DNA of 15,892 nucleotides from Firmicutes bacterium UBA6418 (GTDB lineage Bacteria; Bacillota; Clostridia; Peptostreptococcales; Anaerovoracaceae), in the NCBI GenBank assembly GCA_002439735.1, contig DJPG01000036.1:1-15892 (forward strand), written 5' to 3'. Of this stretch, positions 1 to 8,454 are shown piece after piece. The notes beneath the pieces are model-generated. The model did no database searches. It was not told the DNA's origin and saw only the letters and a program-made list of their open reading frames with translations. Both the position numbers and the translations under genes were made by a program. The stretch's first letter is position 1; every line of letters starts with the position of its first letter.

Positions 1-639
1 TCAGAATTCTACTGCATCGAGGATGTTTTCTTCCGGCACGATGACGTAGCTGTCCGGCACACGACCGACGATGACCGCTTCGGCGATCTGGTAGCTTCGC
101 CGGATCTCAGCAGTCCGGTTGGTGAACGGCGCGAGCACGCGCACCTGACTCTCTACATTACATTGCACGTAATAGCGCGTCTGATTGATGCCCTGCGTCT
201 CGAACCCCGTGCTGCAGGTGATCTTCGTCAGGCTCAGCGGCTGAACCTTGATTGTCGCGCGAAACGGCAACTGTGATAAGAACCGGCTGCCGGTGAGCAC
301 ACCCAGATTCACCTCACAGCACGCGATCTCATCCGGATCATAATTTTCCTTTACACCGCCTGCAAACTCCATGACGAGGCGATTTATGAGCTTTGTATCG
401 GGTTCTATATATTGAACCGCACCGCTGTCATCGCGTTCCACATGCAGCAACGGTTCCTCGAACACCATGCTGTCAAAGCCCGCTTTCAGACTCCGGTTAA
501 TCTTGACGGCTACCAGATTGACCGCGATATCTTCTGCCGCACCTGCGATATTCTTTCCGTAGGCGTCCTTGAACAGGCACAGACTGCCGCCGATGGCCAG
601 CAGGATGCCCAGTAAAATAATCAGGATTCTGCACTTCAC
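1..639 (-). CDS. yunB: Sporulation protein YunB
   Basis: The 212-residue product matches the YunB family, which in B. subtilis is made in the mother cell and is needed for proper spore formation; its biochemical role is unknown. Residues 4-23 form one hydrophobic N-terminal membrane segment or uncleaved signal, and the rest should lie outside the membrane. Family signatures visible are LTGSRFL near 115-121, GINQTR at 150-155 and AEAVIVGRVPDSY at 186-198. The start is GTG at 637-639, preceded by GAGGGGG with a 9-nt spacer, and the TGA stop is the first three bases of the window, so the gene is complete. It follows codY on the same strand after about 200 nt, far enough to suggest its own control. 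I saw no convincing sigma-E or sigma-A promoter. Its ribosome binding site can pair with an upstream C-tract (see 648-682). Identification is by recognised motifs, not a search. Confidence 0.88.
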   Translation of the reverse strand: MKCRILIILLGILLAIGGSLCLFKDAYGKNIAGAAEDIAVNLVAVKINRSLKAGFDSMVFEEPLLHVERDDSGAVQYIEPDTKLINRLVMEFAGGVKENYDPDEIACCEVNLGVLTGSRFLSQLPFRATIKVQPLSLTKITCSTGFETQGINQTRYYVQCNVESQVRVLAPFTNRTAEIRRSYQIAEAVIVGRVPDSYVIVPEENILDAVEF

Positions 640-647
640 ATAAAAAT

Positions 648-682
648 ACCCCCTCAGACAGTTTATGCTGCTTGCAGGGGGT
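648..682 (-). promoter_or_regulatory. Hairpin covering the yunB ribosome binding site
   Basis: On the minus strand ACCCCCT (676-682) and AGGGGGT (648-654) are perfect complements separated by 21 nt. The second arm contains the yunB Shine-Dalgarno sequence, so the folded form would hide it. The arm is followed by ATTTTTAT and then the GTG start, so the same structure also resembles a weak intrinsic terminator for codY read-through. Seven mostly G-C pairs make the stem plausible despite the long loop. Function is inferred. Confidence 0.35.
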
Positions 683-839
683 TGGTTCCGATTTTCCGTT
701 TCCGCGCGGCAGGCTCCTCACCGCAGTTTTCGGACAGAGGTAGGCTCTAAGCCGCAGCCTCGGGACATCGACAGGCGCAGCGTCCGCAGACGCAGTCTCG
801 TCAGGCGATATCGTCGGGCAATATCTTCAAGCGGTCTTC

Positions 840-1607
840 TCAGGTGGTCAGAATCTTTTTCAGATAGGGGTTCAGCACCTTGATGTACGTGCCTTTCATG
901 CCCAGCGATTTGGTCTCCAGAATGCCGGCACTCTCCATCTTTTTGAGCGCGCTGACGATCACAGAATTGGTCAGCTTATATTTTGCCGCGATCTTGCTGG
1001 CTATGATCACATCCTCGTCTTCCTCCATCTGCCCGATGATCTTTTCGAGCGCGTCATGCTCTGAATAAGAAAGACTGCAGATTGCCATATCCACCGCCAT
1101 GCGCAGATTGCGTTCCCGGATCATTTCCAACTGATCATTGCGCTGGATCTCAAGACCAACAACCGTCGCGCCATATTCGCCGAGCGCCACGTCTTCATCC
1201 GAAAACGCTTCCCGATATTTGGCCAAAAGGATCGTACCCAGACGTCGACCGCCGCAGACCGACGGAATGAACAGATGATACTTTTCCGTCATCGGATAAT
1301 CCTCTCCTAAGATGGCCTGCAACTCCTCGCCGAGCAGATTAACCCGCGTTTCCGGCAGTTTCAGAAGATTCCGGTTGTTTTCCTCTGGAATCTTCTCAAA
1401 ACCACGCTCGTCCATATAAGTCGAGGTATCCTCGGCATCGGTGTAGCCCGCGCCCAGCACACGACCGTCGGCAGCAATAATGTAGGCGTTGGCGTTGACC
1501 AACTCGCTCATGATGAGACTGAGATCCTTATAGGAAAGCTTTCCGGTAGTGCTTTCGCTGAGCACCCAGTTCATTTTTCGGATTTTTTCTAAAAATTCTC
1601 TGCCCAT
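840..1607 (-). CDS. codY: CodY, global GTP/branched-chain amino acid-sensing transcription regulator
   Basis: CodY represses or activates many amino acid uptake, nitrogen and stationary-phase genes, responding in characterised species to isoleucine, leucine, valine and GTP. The 255-residue product has an N-terminal GAF domain (about 1-155, with VCGGRRLGTILLAK and EYGATVVGLEI), a linker helix and a C-terminal winged helix (ASKIA at 203-207, then VIVSALKKMESAG, SLGMKGTYIKVLN). I chose ATG at 1605-1607 because it gives the family's usual length (259 in B. subtilis) and the usual start (FLEKIRKMN). The frame stays open to a GTG at 1665-1667, which would add 20 residues but has no ribosome binding site; the site before 1607 is also weak. 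Placement after hslU is as in B. subtilis. The position matching the ligand-binding Arg61 is Thr63, and the recognition-helix Arg214 is Asn214, so effector response and target sequence may differ. Confidence 0.93.
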   Translation of the reverse strand: MGREFLEKIRKMNWVLSESTTGKLSYKDLSLIMSELVNANAYIIAADGRVLGAGYTDAEDTSTYMDERGFEKIPEENNRNLLKLPETRVNLLGEELQAILGEDYPMTEKYHLFIPSVCGGRRLGTILLAKYREAFSDEDVALGEYGATVVGLEIQRNDQLEMIRERNLRMAVDMAICSLSYSEHDALEKIIGQMEEDEDVIIASKIAAKYKLTNSVIVSALKKMESAGILETKSLGMKGTYIKVLNPYLKKILTT

Positions 1608-1686
1608 TTTCCCATTGTGTTTCCATGCATCAATGCGCGGAAAGCGGGCTTGCCGTTCCATCCGCACATCGGTTTGTTTTTTTCAA

Positions 1687-3129
1687 CTATAAGATATAGC
1701 GATCCAGATCCTCCGCGTGGATGGTTTCCTGGAATCTTTCCTTGACGTAATCCTCGTCGATCGTGATCTTTTCTTCTTCCATTTCCGGAATATTGAAGGA
1801 AATGTCCTCCAGTAATTTTTCGAGAATCGTATGCAGTCTTCTGGCGCCGATGTTCTCGGTCTGCTCGTTCATCATAAAGGAGATCGTCGCGATCTGATCA
1901 ATCGCTCCTTCGGTGAACTCCACTTTGATCCCCTCAGTTTCCAAAAGTGCTTTATGCTGCTTGATCAGCGCGTTTTCCGGCTTGGTCAGAATCTCCACGA
2001 AATCCTCCTTGCTCAGGCTGTCGAGCGTCACGCGGATCGGAAAACGTCCCTGCAGTTCCGGAATCAGATCCGTCGGCTTCGCGATGTGAAACGCACCGGC
2101 GCCGATGAACAGAATATGATCGGTACGTACCGGTCCGTATTTGGTATTGATGACGCTACCCTCTACGATCGGCAGAATATCACGCTGCACGCCCTCGCGG
2201 GAAACGTCCGCGCCGGAAGTCATACGGGATCCGGAGGCGATCTTATCAATCTCGTCAATAAAGATAATGCCATTCTGTTCTGCGTTTTCGATGGCTTCGT
2301 CGGTCACCTGATCCATGTCAATCAGCTTCTGTGCCTCCTGTTCGCGCAGAATCTTGCGGGCATCCTTAACCTTGCAGTTTTTCTTCTTGGTCTTCGGCGG
2401 CATCATATCGCCGAAAATATTGCCGATGGCGATGCTCATGCCCTCGTTGCTCATGTCAAGCTGGTTTCCCTTCGGCGTATCGGTCACTTCGATCTCGATA
2501 TACTGCTCTTCCAAAAGACCCTGCCGCAGTTGCTGGCGAACCTGATCTCTGGCCATTTCCACGCTGTTTTCCTCCGGAGCTGCGTCCCCCTTGGCTGCCT
2601 GGCTATCCAGATACTGCTGCTTCTGGCTGGTATAACCGCCGCTGTTCATGATGAAGTCGAACGGGTTTCTACTCTGCCCCGGTTTTTTCTTGTTCTTGCC
2701 CGGAATAATTGCTTCGACGATCTTTTCCTCGGCAATTTCATCGGCGATGCTGTACTTTTCCTCCAGCTTACTCTGCTTGGTCACGCGCATGGATGCTTCT
2801 ACAAGATCGCGGATCATGGAATCGACATCTCTGCCGACATAGCCGACTTCCGTGAATTTGGTCGCTTCCACCTTCACAAACGGCGCGTCCATCAGCTTGG
2901 CCAGTCGGCGCGCGATCTCAGTCTTACCGCAGCCGGTCGGACCCATCATCAGGATATTCTTTGGTGTGATTTCTTCTCGCATTTCGTCGGAAAGCAAGCT
3001 TCTGCGATAGCGGTTTCGAAGCGCGATCGCTACGGATTTTTTGGCTTCTTCCTGCCCGATGATATATTTATCCAGTTCCGCTACGATTTCTTTCGGAGTC
3101 ATGCTGTACAATTTGCTCTTTGCTGCCAT
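1687..3129 (-). CDS. hslU: HslU (ClpY), ATPase subunit of the HslVU protease
   Basis: HslU is an AAA+ unfoldase that forms hexameric rings on the HslV peptidase and feeds it unfolded substrates in the cytoplasm. The 480-residue product shows the Walker A motif GPTGCGKT at 63-70, the pore motif GYVG at 96-99, a charged and variable I domain (about 110-245), the Walker B motif IIFIDEID at 288-295, the sensor-2 motif GARRLHT at 428-434, and the C-terminal tail DLDRYIL that docks into HslV. The I domain has a Lys-rich loop (NKKKPG, 146-151) and a Gln-rich part (168-205). Length is close to the usual 440-470. The start ATG is preceded by AAGGGGG with a 7-nt spacer, and this site overlaps the hslV stop codon 12 bp away, so the two are surely co-transcribed and translationally linked. 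codY follows. The family match is unambiguous. Confidence 0.97.
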   Translation of the reverse strand: MAAKSKLYSMTPKEIVAELDKYIIGQEEAKKSVAIALRNRYRRSLLSDEMREEITPKNILMMGPTGCGKTEIARRLAKLMDAPFVKVEATKFTEVGYVGRDVDSMIRDLVEASMRVTKQSKLEEKYSIADEIAEEKIVEAIIPGKNKKKPGQSRNPFDFIMNSGGYTSQKQQYLDSQAAKGDAAPEENSVEMARDQVRQQLRQGLLEEQYIEIEVTDTPKGNQLDMSNEGMSIAIGNIFGDMMPPKTKKKNCKVKDARKILREQEAQKLIDMDQVTDEAIENAEQNGIIFIDEIDKIASGSRMTSGADVSREGVQRDILPIVEGSVINTKYGPVRTDHILFIGAGAFHIAKPTDLIPELQGRFPIRVTLDSLSKEDFVEILTKPENALIKQHKALLETEGIKVEFTEGAIDQIATISFMMNEQTENIGARRLHTILEKLLEDISFNIPEMEEEKITIDEDYVKERFQETIHAEDLDRYIL

Positions 3130-3141
3130 GTTGGAACCCCC

Positions 3142-3681
3142 TTATAACTTTTCTACGGAAATATTGCTGTTTGTATAGACGCAGATTGAGCTTGCGATGC
3201 GCAGGGATTCGCGCACAATGGCTTCCGCGTCCATGTCGGTATTGTTAAACAACGCGTCAGCTGCTGCGTAAGCAAAGTTGCCGCCGGAGCCGATGGCGAC
3301 AAAGTCCTGATCCGGCTCAATGACCTCGCCGTTACCGGAGATGACCAGCATGGAGTCCTTGTCCGCAACGATCATCAGGGCTTCCAGACTACGCATACCC
3401 TTATCGGAACGCCAGATCTGTGCCAGATCCACAGCTGCTTTTTTGAGATTGCCGGAATGTTCCTCCAGTTTCTTCTCAAATTTTTCTGTCAGCGCGAACG
3501 CATCCGCTACAGAACCCGCAAATCCTGTCACAACAGTGTTCTTATAGATTTTTCTTACTTTTTTCGCACCATTTTTCATAATGGTGTGCTCGCCCATCGT
3601 CACCTGTCCGTCTCCGCCGATGCAGACATCATCTGGGCCGCGTCTTACCGCGCAGATTGTGGTTGCATGAAATTGTACCAT
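3142..3681 (-). CDS. hslV: HslV (ClpQ/CodW), peptidase subunit of the HslVU protease
   Basis: HslV is a proteasome-beta-like N-terminal nucleophile peptidase that forms double hexamers capped by HslU. The 179-residue product has the family core: ATTICAV at 6-12, GDGQVTMG, VTGFAGSVADAF, EALMIVAD, SGNGEVIEP, AIGSGGNFA and ICVYTN. The product starts MVQFHATT, so the usual threonine nucleophile would be Thr7, exposed after removal of six residues. B. subtilis CodW instead uses Ser2 in an MSSFHATT start; here residue 2 is Val, so the classic threonine form is expected. The ATG has an excellent AGGAGGAG site with a 7-nt spacer, which lies just beyond the topA stop. It lies directly between topA and hslU; the xerC and trmFO genes of the B. 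subtilis cluster are missing. Confidence 0.97.
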   Translation of the reverse strand: MVQFHATTICAVRRGPDDVCIGGDGQVTMGEHTIMKNGAKKVRKIYKNTVVTGFAGSVADAFALTEKFEKKLEEHSGNLKKAAVDLAQIWRSDKGMRSLEALMIVADKDSMLVISGNGEVIEPDQDFVAIGSGGNFAYAAADALFNNTDMDAEAIVRESLRIASSICVYTNSNISVEKL

Positions 3682-3699
3682 CCTTCTACTCCTCCTGTT

Positions 3700-5826
3700 T
3701 TATTCCTTATATCCACATTTATCATTGGAACATGCATATTTCGTGGTTTTTGTGTGTTTTTCCAGTAAAAGTTCGCCGCACTGCGGACATTTACGGTCGG
3801 TCGGCTTGTACCAGTAAGCGCGCGTGCAGGTTGGATAGTTACTGCATCCGTAAAAAATCTTGCCGGAACGTCCACGCTTGGCAACAATGTCACCGCCGCA
3901 GTCCGGACATTTGATGCCGGTCGTTTTCACGATTGGCTTGGTGTTTTTGCATTCCGGATAGCCGGTGCAGGCCAGAAACTCTCCGAATCTTCCGGATTTT
4001 ACAGCCATCGGTTTACCGCAGAGTTCACAGACTTCATCGGTGATCTGTTCAGGCAGCTCAACCTTTTCGATGGCCTGGTCGGCAATCTCCAGTTCTTTTT
4101 CAAACGGGCCGTAAAAATCTCGAACCACCTGCTTCCAGTTTAACTTTTTTGTCTCGACATCATCAAGCTTATCTTCCATTTCAGCCGTAAATCCGGTATC
4201 GACAATCTCCTTGAAATACTCCTCCATCAGCTGCGTGACCAGAAATCCAAGATCCGTCGGCACCAACACCTTCTTTTCGCGAGCGATGTATTTTCGTTCC
4301 AGAATTGTGGCGATGATTGGCGCATAGGTACTCGGGCGGCCGATATTTTTTTCTTCCAGTTCCTTGACCAGACTGGCTTCGGTGAATCTGGCCGGTGGTT
4401 CGGTAAACTTCTGCTCCGGCAGCATTTCTTCCGCTCTGAGCGTTTCTCCCTCTACAAGCTCCGGCAGGAGCTTATCCTTGTCTTCGTCGAAGTTCGGTGA
4501 ATAGACTTTCTGATAACCGTCAAAGATCAGCTTGGAACCGGATGCTTTCAGCCCGTAAGAACCGTTTTCGATGCTGACCTGCATGCTGTCAAACACCGCC
4601 GACGCCATCTGACTGGCAAGGAAACGCGTCCAGATCAGCTTATACAGATTGTACTGATCCTTGGTCAGCGAGTCCTTTATGGACTCCGGATCCAGGGTGA
4701 TATTGCTAGGCCGGATCGCCTCGTGCGCATCCTGGATATCTTTTTTCTTATTCGTATAAAGATTGTTCGCGGTATAATTTTTGCCGAAATTCTCTTCGAT
4801 ATACGCGTGTGCCATAGCCTTCGCTTCTTCCGAGATACGCACCGAGTCGGTTCGGATATAGGTCACAAGACCGACGGTTCCCGCACCCTTGACTTCTACG
4901 CCCTCGTAGAGCTGCTGCGCGACCATCATGGTCCGCTTGGTCGTGAAATTCAGCTTATTGGCAGCGTCCTGCTGCAGGCTGCTGGTCGTGAACGGTGCGA
5001 ACGGTCTGCGTTGCCGTTCCCTACGCACGATGGAGGAAACCCGATAGCTACCGCCTGCGAGATCCGCCAGTACCCGGTCAGCCTCGGCCTTACTTGCAAG
5101 GCTGATCTTTTTCCTCTGATATTCCGCGACTTTGGCCGTAAAGACTTTTCCTTTTTTGAACTTAACCTGAATATTCCAGTATTCCTGCGGCACGAAACGT
5201 TTGATCTCGTTTTCGCGGTCGCAGATGATCTTCAGTGCTGCGGACTGCACTCTGCCTGCGCTTAACCCTCTGCGGATCTTGCGCCACAGAAGCGGGCTGA
5301 TCTGGTAACCGACCAAGCGATCCAACTCACGTCTTGCCTGCTGCGCGTCCACCAGTCCGATGTCGATGGCACGTGGCGCTTTCACTGCTTTTTTGATCGC
5401 GTCTTTGGTAATCTCATTGAATACGATCCGGCACGGCTGCGCAGGATCCAGTCCCAAAAGATAGGCCAGATGCCATGAGATTGCTTCACCTTCACGATCC
5501 GGGTCGGTCGCCAGATAGATCTTCCCGGCCGCCTTGGCCTCTTTTTTCAGTTCCTTGATCAGATCACCCTTTCCGCGGATTGAAATATACTGCGGTTCAA
5601 AATCATTTTTCACATCGATCCCCAGTTTGCTCTTCGGCAGATCCCGGACATGACCGACAGAAGCAATGACCTTATAGGATGATCCGAGATATTTCCCGAT
5701 CGTCTTTGCTTTAGATGGGGACTCCACAATCACCAGAGTCTTTTTGGCAGCACTTGCTTTCGCTCTGCTCTTTCCTTTATCGGTCTTACCTGCCGCCGCC
5801 GTCTTTTTCGCTGTTTGAGTTGCCAT
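3700..5826 (-). CDS. topA: DNA topoisomerase I (type IA)
   Basis: This enzyme relaxes negative supercoils by cutting one strand through a 5'-phosphotyrosine link. The 708-residue product contains the Toprim domain (LVIVESPSKAKTIGKYLG from 31, with catalytic Glu35; DPDREGE at 108-114), the active-site tyrosine in GLVTYIRTDS (Tyr323, Arg325), and the GRPSTYAPI motif at 496-504. Three C-terminal Cys4 zinc ribbons begin at Cys600, Cys640 and Cys680, the usual Bacillota plan. Residues 1-29 form an Ala/Lys-rich, probably disordered basic tail not needed for the fold. The ATG follows GGAGG with a short 4-5 nt spacer. An 89-bp AT-rich gap separates it from dprA upstream; no terminator is visible there and no convincing promoter either. 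hslV follows after 18 bp. Gene order dprA-topA is conserved in Bacillota. Confidence 0.97.
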   Translation of the reverse strand: MATQTAKKTAAAGKTDKGKSRAKASAAKKTLVIVESPSKAKTIGKYLGSSYKVIASVGHVRDLPKSKLGIDVKNDFEPQYISIRGKGDLIKELKKEAKAAGKIYLATDPDREGEAISWHLAYLLGLDPAQPCRIVFNEITKDAIKKAVKAPRAIDIGLVDAQQARRELDRLVGYQISPLLWRKIRRGLSAGRVQSAALKIICDRENEIKRFVPQEYWNIQVKFKKGKVFTAKVAEYQRKKISLASKAEADRVLADLAGGSYRVSSIVRRERQRRPFAPFTTSSLQQDAANKLNFTTKRTMMVAQQLYEGVEVKGAGTVGLVTYIRTDSVRISEEAKAMAHAYIEENFGKNYTANNLYTNKKKDIQDAHEAIRPSNITLDPESIKDSLTKDQYNLYKLIWTRFLASQMASAVFDSMQVSIENGSYGLKASGSKLIFDGYQKVYSPNFDEDKDKLLPELVEGETLRAEEMLPEQKFTEPPARFTEASLVKELEEKNIGRPSTYAPIIATILERKYIAREKKVLVPTDLGFLVTQLMEEYFKEIVDTGFTAEMEDKLDDVETKKLNWKQVVRDFYGPFEKELEIADQAIEKVELPEQITDEVCELCGKPMAVKSGRFGEFLACTGYPECKNTKPIVKTTGIKCPDCGGDIVAKRGRSGKIFYGCSNYPTCTRAYWYKPTDRKCPQCGELLLEKHTKTTKYACSNDKCGYKE

Positions 5827-5915
5827 GATTCCTCCACAAAATGTTATTTTCCTGCTTTATTATTTGCTGTACACACAAATCAGTATCCTCATAGAAACAT
5901 ATATTAGTACGAAAT

Positions 5916-6785
5916 TCAACATTTTGCAATAAAAATTTTTCCGAAGTGGTAGGCAACCAGTCCTTTGATCTCCAAAACGCCGAGAATTCCGTTGATTGCT
6001 ACGGGATCTTTTCGCAAAGCTTCACACAGAAAATCGATGTTCGTTTCTCCCTGTTCCATTACCAGCCGGTAGACTGCTTGTTCATCTGCGCCCAGTTTCT
6101 GCGTTTCCTCCGCTGTCAGTGTCGGCGTGATCCCCATACCGAGGAAAATATCATCGATCACGGCGATCGGTGTCGCGCCATCCGTCAGAAGTTTGTTGCA
6201 CCCCAGACTGCAGGCGCTGGTGATGTTGCCTGGAACCGCATAGATTTCCCGTCCGAGCACCGCCGCATGCTCTGCTGTGATCAACGCACCGCTGTTGGTA
6301 CCGGCTTCCGCGACGACAGTGGCTTCGGCAAGCCCCGCGATGATGCGGTTTCGCTGTGGAAACGTGTACGGTCTGGGCTGCATGCCGGGCGGAAACTGGG
6401 AAAGCAGCAGTCCTTTCTGTGCGATTTCTTCGTAAAGCTGGCGGTTCTCCGGCGGGTAGCAGATGTCCACGCCGCTTCCCAGCACCGCGATCGTTTTGCC
6501 GCCTGCGCGCAAAGCACCCAGGTGCGCGAAACGATCGATACCTTTCGCCATGCCGCTGATCAGGACGATCTCGTTCTGCGCGGCGGTCTTTCCGATCTGC
6601 ATGGCGACTCGCTTGCCGTATTCGCTGCATTTACGGGAACCGACCACCGCCAGCCCTCGCTGCTGCAGCAGAGAAAGCTCTCCGATACCGTACAGCACCT
6701 GCGGCGGATCCGGTATCGAACGCAGTATAACCGGGTAACGAGGATCTTCCTTGGGGATCGTCTCGATCTTCAAAACCGGCTTCAT
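5916..6785 (-). CDS. dprA: DprA/Smf, single-strand DNA-binding RecA loader
   Basis: DprA protects incoming single-stranded DNA during transformation and loads RecA onto it; many species that are not known to be competent also carry it. The 289-residue product has the extended Rossmann (Smf) core: AVVGSRKCSEYG at 46-57, LISGMAKGID at 75-84, VLGSGVDICYPPEN at 101-114, FPPG, FPQRNRIIAGLA at 142-153 and AVPGNI at 183-188. A winged-helix-like C-terminal domain covers about 230-289. The N-terminal helical SAM-like domain found in B. subtilis and Streptococcus DprA is missing, because residue 1 lies only about 25 residues before the DPPQVLY strand. The start overlaps the comM stop (ATGA), indicating translational coupling, with a GAGAGGG site inside the end of comM. 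Pairing with comM supports a role in DNA uptake or recombination. Confidence 0.95.
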   Translation of the reverse strand: MKPVLKIETIPKEDPRYPVILRSIPDPPQVLYGIGELSLLQQRGLAVVGSRKCSEYGKRVAMQIGKTAAQNEIVLISGMAKGIDRFAHLGALRAGGKTIAVLGSGVDICYPPENRQLYEEIAQKGLLLSQFPPGMQPRPYTFPQRNRIIAGLAEATVVAEAGTNSGALITAEHAAVLGREIYAVPGNITSACSLGCNKLLTDGATPIAVIDDIFLGMGITPTLTAEETQKLGADEQAVYRLVMEQGETNIDFLCEALRKDPVAINGILGVLEIKGLVAYHFGKIFIAKC

Positions 6786-8413
6786 GCTTCGTCCCTCTCG
6801 TCAAAGAACCGGGTGTACTGCAGTGCGCCCGCCAGGTGCGGCTGCCCGATGACTGCGTCACCTCGCACATCCGCGATCGTCCGCGCCAGCTTCAATATTT
6901 TATGATAACGCCGCGGACTCAGGTGGTATCGCTCGTATGCCAAACGCAGAAACGCTTTTCCGGCTTCATCCGGCATGCAGAATTCCTGCAGCTGTGCCTC
7001 GTGCATGGCGGCATTGCAGCGGACGCAGCTCCCTGCAAAGCGTGTTTTCTGTATCTCGCGTGCGCGTAGGACTCTTTCCCGCATCTCGGCAGAGGAGCCG
7101 GTCGCCGGCGCATGCAGCGCTTCGTAGTCTGCCCGGCGGATCTCCACACACATATCGATGCGTTCGCAAAGCGGCCCGGACAGATGCGCGCGATATTTGT
7201 CAATCTGCGTCCGACTACAACTGCAAGGATGCGTTTCATCGCCCAGATAGCCGCATGGGCAGGGGTTCGACGCGGCAACCAGCGAAAACTCCGCCGGGAA
7301 CACGTAGCGTTGTCCGCGGCGAAGCAGCCGGATTTCGCCCTCTTCCATCGGCTTCCGCAACAGTTCTGTTTTTTGACGCCCGAATTCCAGAAATTCATCC
7401 ATAAAAAGAATGCCGTTATGCGCCAATGAGACCTCACCGGGCTGCGGGTCATTGCCGCCTCCGAGCAGCCCGGCCGGTGTGATCGTGTGATTCAGTTCCC
7501 GGAACGGCCGCCTGCGAATGATCGGCGTGTTTTCATCCAATTTGCCGGCAACGGAATAGATCATGGAGGTTTCCAATTGTTCTGCCTGTGTCATTTCCGG
7601 CAAAATCGTCGGGATTCTGCGAGCCAGCATGGTCTTACCGGTTCCCGGTGAACCGATCAGCAAGATCCCATGCCCGCCGGAAACTGCCGTGACGATTGCC
7701 TCCTTAGCTGCAAACTGTCCCTTGACGTCCGCAAAATCCAGTTCCGCACTTTGTGCTGCATCTTCCTCAGAGGTTTCGGCCATCTGCATATTGCCGGTAT
7801 GCGCTTCGACCGTATGCGCGCCTTGGAGTGTCTGCCGGGAACCGGTTGTATATACGCCTTGCCACATCCGCCGCAGATCAGTGCTTGGCTTCGCCGCTTC
7901 ACCGCGCAGCACGGCGATCAGCTTTCTCAAGTCCTGCACAGCTATGACGCTCGTTCCGGAATCTCTGGCCGCCAGACCGGCCTCTCGCAGGTTTGCCTGC
8001 GCCAGATAGACTTCCCGCATATTGCCGTTGAGCCCGCACATCATCGGCAAGACGCCGCGCACGCCCTGCACTTCTCCGCTCAAGTTCAGCTCTCCGAGAA
8101 AGGCTCTGCCGACCAGCGCCTCCTGCCGGATGAGCCCCTGTGCCGCCAGGATCGCGACCGCGATCGCCAAATCATAATGACTTCCGCTCTTTCGCACCCA
8201 TGCCGGAGACAGGTTGACTGTAAGCCTCCCTTTCGGATAGGTGAAGCCGCTGTTGAGAATAGCCCCGCGCACACGCTCTGCGGATTCCTTAACTGCGGTA
8301 TCACCCAGACCGATCACATGATAGGCCGGAAGCCCGTGTTCTGCGACAGCCTCCACGGTTACTTCCATGCCACGGATACCCGAAAGTCCGGCTGTTTTTG
8401 TAATGGCAAGCAT
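6782..8413 (-). CDS. comM: ComM/YifB-family Mg-chelatase-like AAA+ ATPase
   Basis: ComM is a hexameric helicase that, in Vibrio and Acinetobacter, extends branch migration of taken-up DNA; its role in Bacillota is inferred from family membership. The 543-residue product has the N-terminal ChlI/Lon-like domain (about 1-170: VIGLGDTAVKESAERVRGA, NLSPAWVRKSG), then the AAA+ module with DFADVKGQ at 226-233, Walker A GSPGTGKT at 254-261, Walker B ILFMDE at 335-340, and the cysteine-rich NPCPCGYLGD at 383-392 followed by CSCS at 397-400. GPLCERID at 413-420 holds the likely arginine finger, and YHLSPRRYHKILKLARTIAD is the C-terminal helical signature. The linker at about 170-225 is longer than usual and explains the extra length over the typical 500-510. 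The ATG follows AAGGAGG with a 9-nt spacer. yraN lies 41 bp upstream and dprA overlaps downstream. Confidence 0.94.
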   Translation of the reverse strand: MLAITKTAGLSGIRGMEVTVEAVAEHGLPAYHVIGLGDTAVKESAERVRGAILNSGFTYPKGRLTVNLSPAWVRKSGSHYDLAIAVAILAAQGLIRQEALVGRAFLGELNLSGEVQGVRGVLPMMCGLNGNMREVYLAQANLREAGLAARDSGTSVIAVQDLRKLIAVLRGEAAKPSTDLRRMWQGVYTTGSRQTLQGAHTVEAHTGNMQMAETSEEDAAQSAELDFADVKGQFAAKEAIVTAVSGGHGILLIGSPGTGKTMLARRIPTILPEMTQAEQLETSMIYSVAGKLDENTPIIRRRPFRELNHTITPAGLLGGGNDPQPGEVSLAHNGILFMDEFLEFGRQKTELLRKPMEEGEIRLLRRGQRYVFPAEFSLVAASNPCPCGYLGDETHPCSCSRTQIDKYRAHLSGPLCERIDMCVEIRRADYEALHAPATGSSAEMRERVLRAREIQKTRFAGSCVRCNAAMHEAQLQEFCMPDEAGKAFLRLAYERYHLSPRRYHKILKLARTIADVRGDAVIGQPHLAGALQYTRFFDERDEA

Positions 8414-8454
8414 GCTCTTATTCCTCCTTTTTCTCTTCTCTTGTAAATTTTCTG

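Noticed and set aside
640..839. A small gene or RNA between codY and yunB
   Set aside because: Only short 4-5 bp stems such as GCGTC/GACGC and a GATAT/ATATC pair are seen. There is no frame with a start signal and no T-run apart from the hairpin at 648-682.
1831..3147. A 438-codon open frame on the plus strand opposite hslU
   Set aside because: It is the antisense of a fully conserved gene, its product resembles no family I know, and it has no ribosome binding site. Codon bias of hslU explains the lack of stops.
5946..6905. A 319-codon open frame on the plus strand opposite dprA
   Set aside because: It mirrors dprA and the end of comM, has a Cys/His/Arg-rich composition typical of antisense translation, and lacks a start signal.
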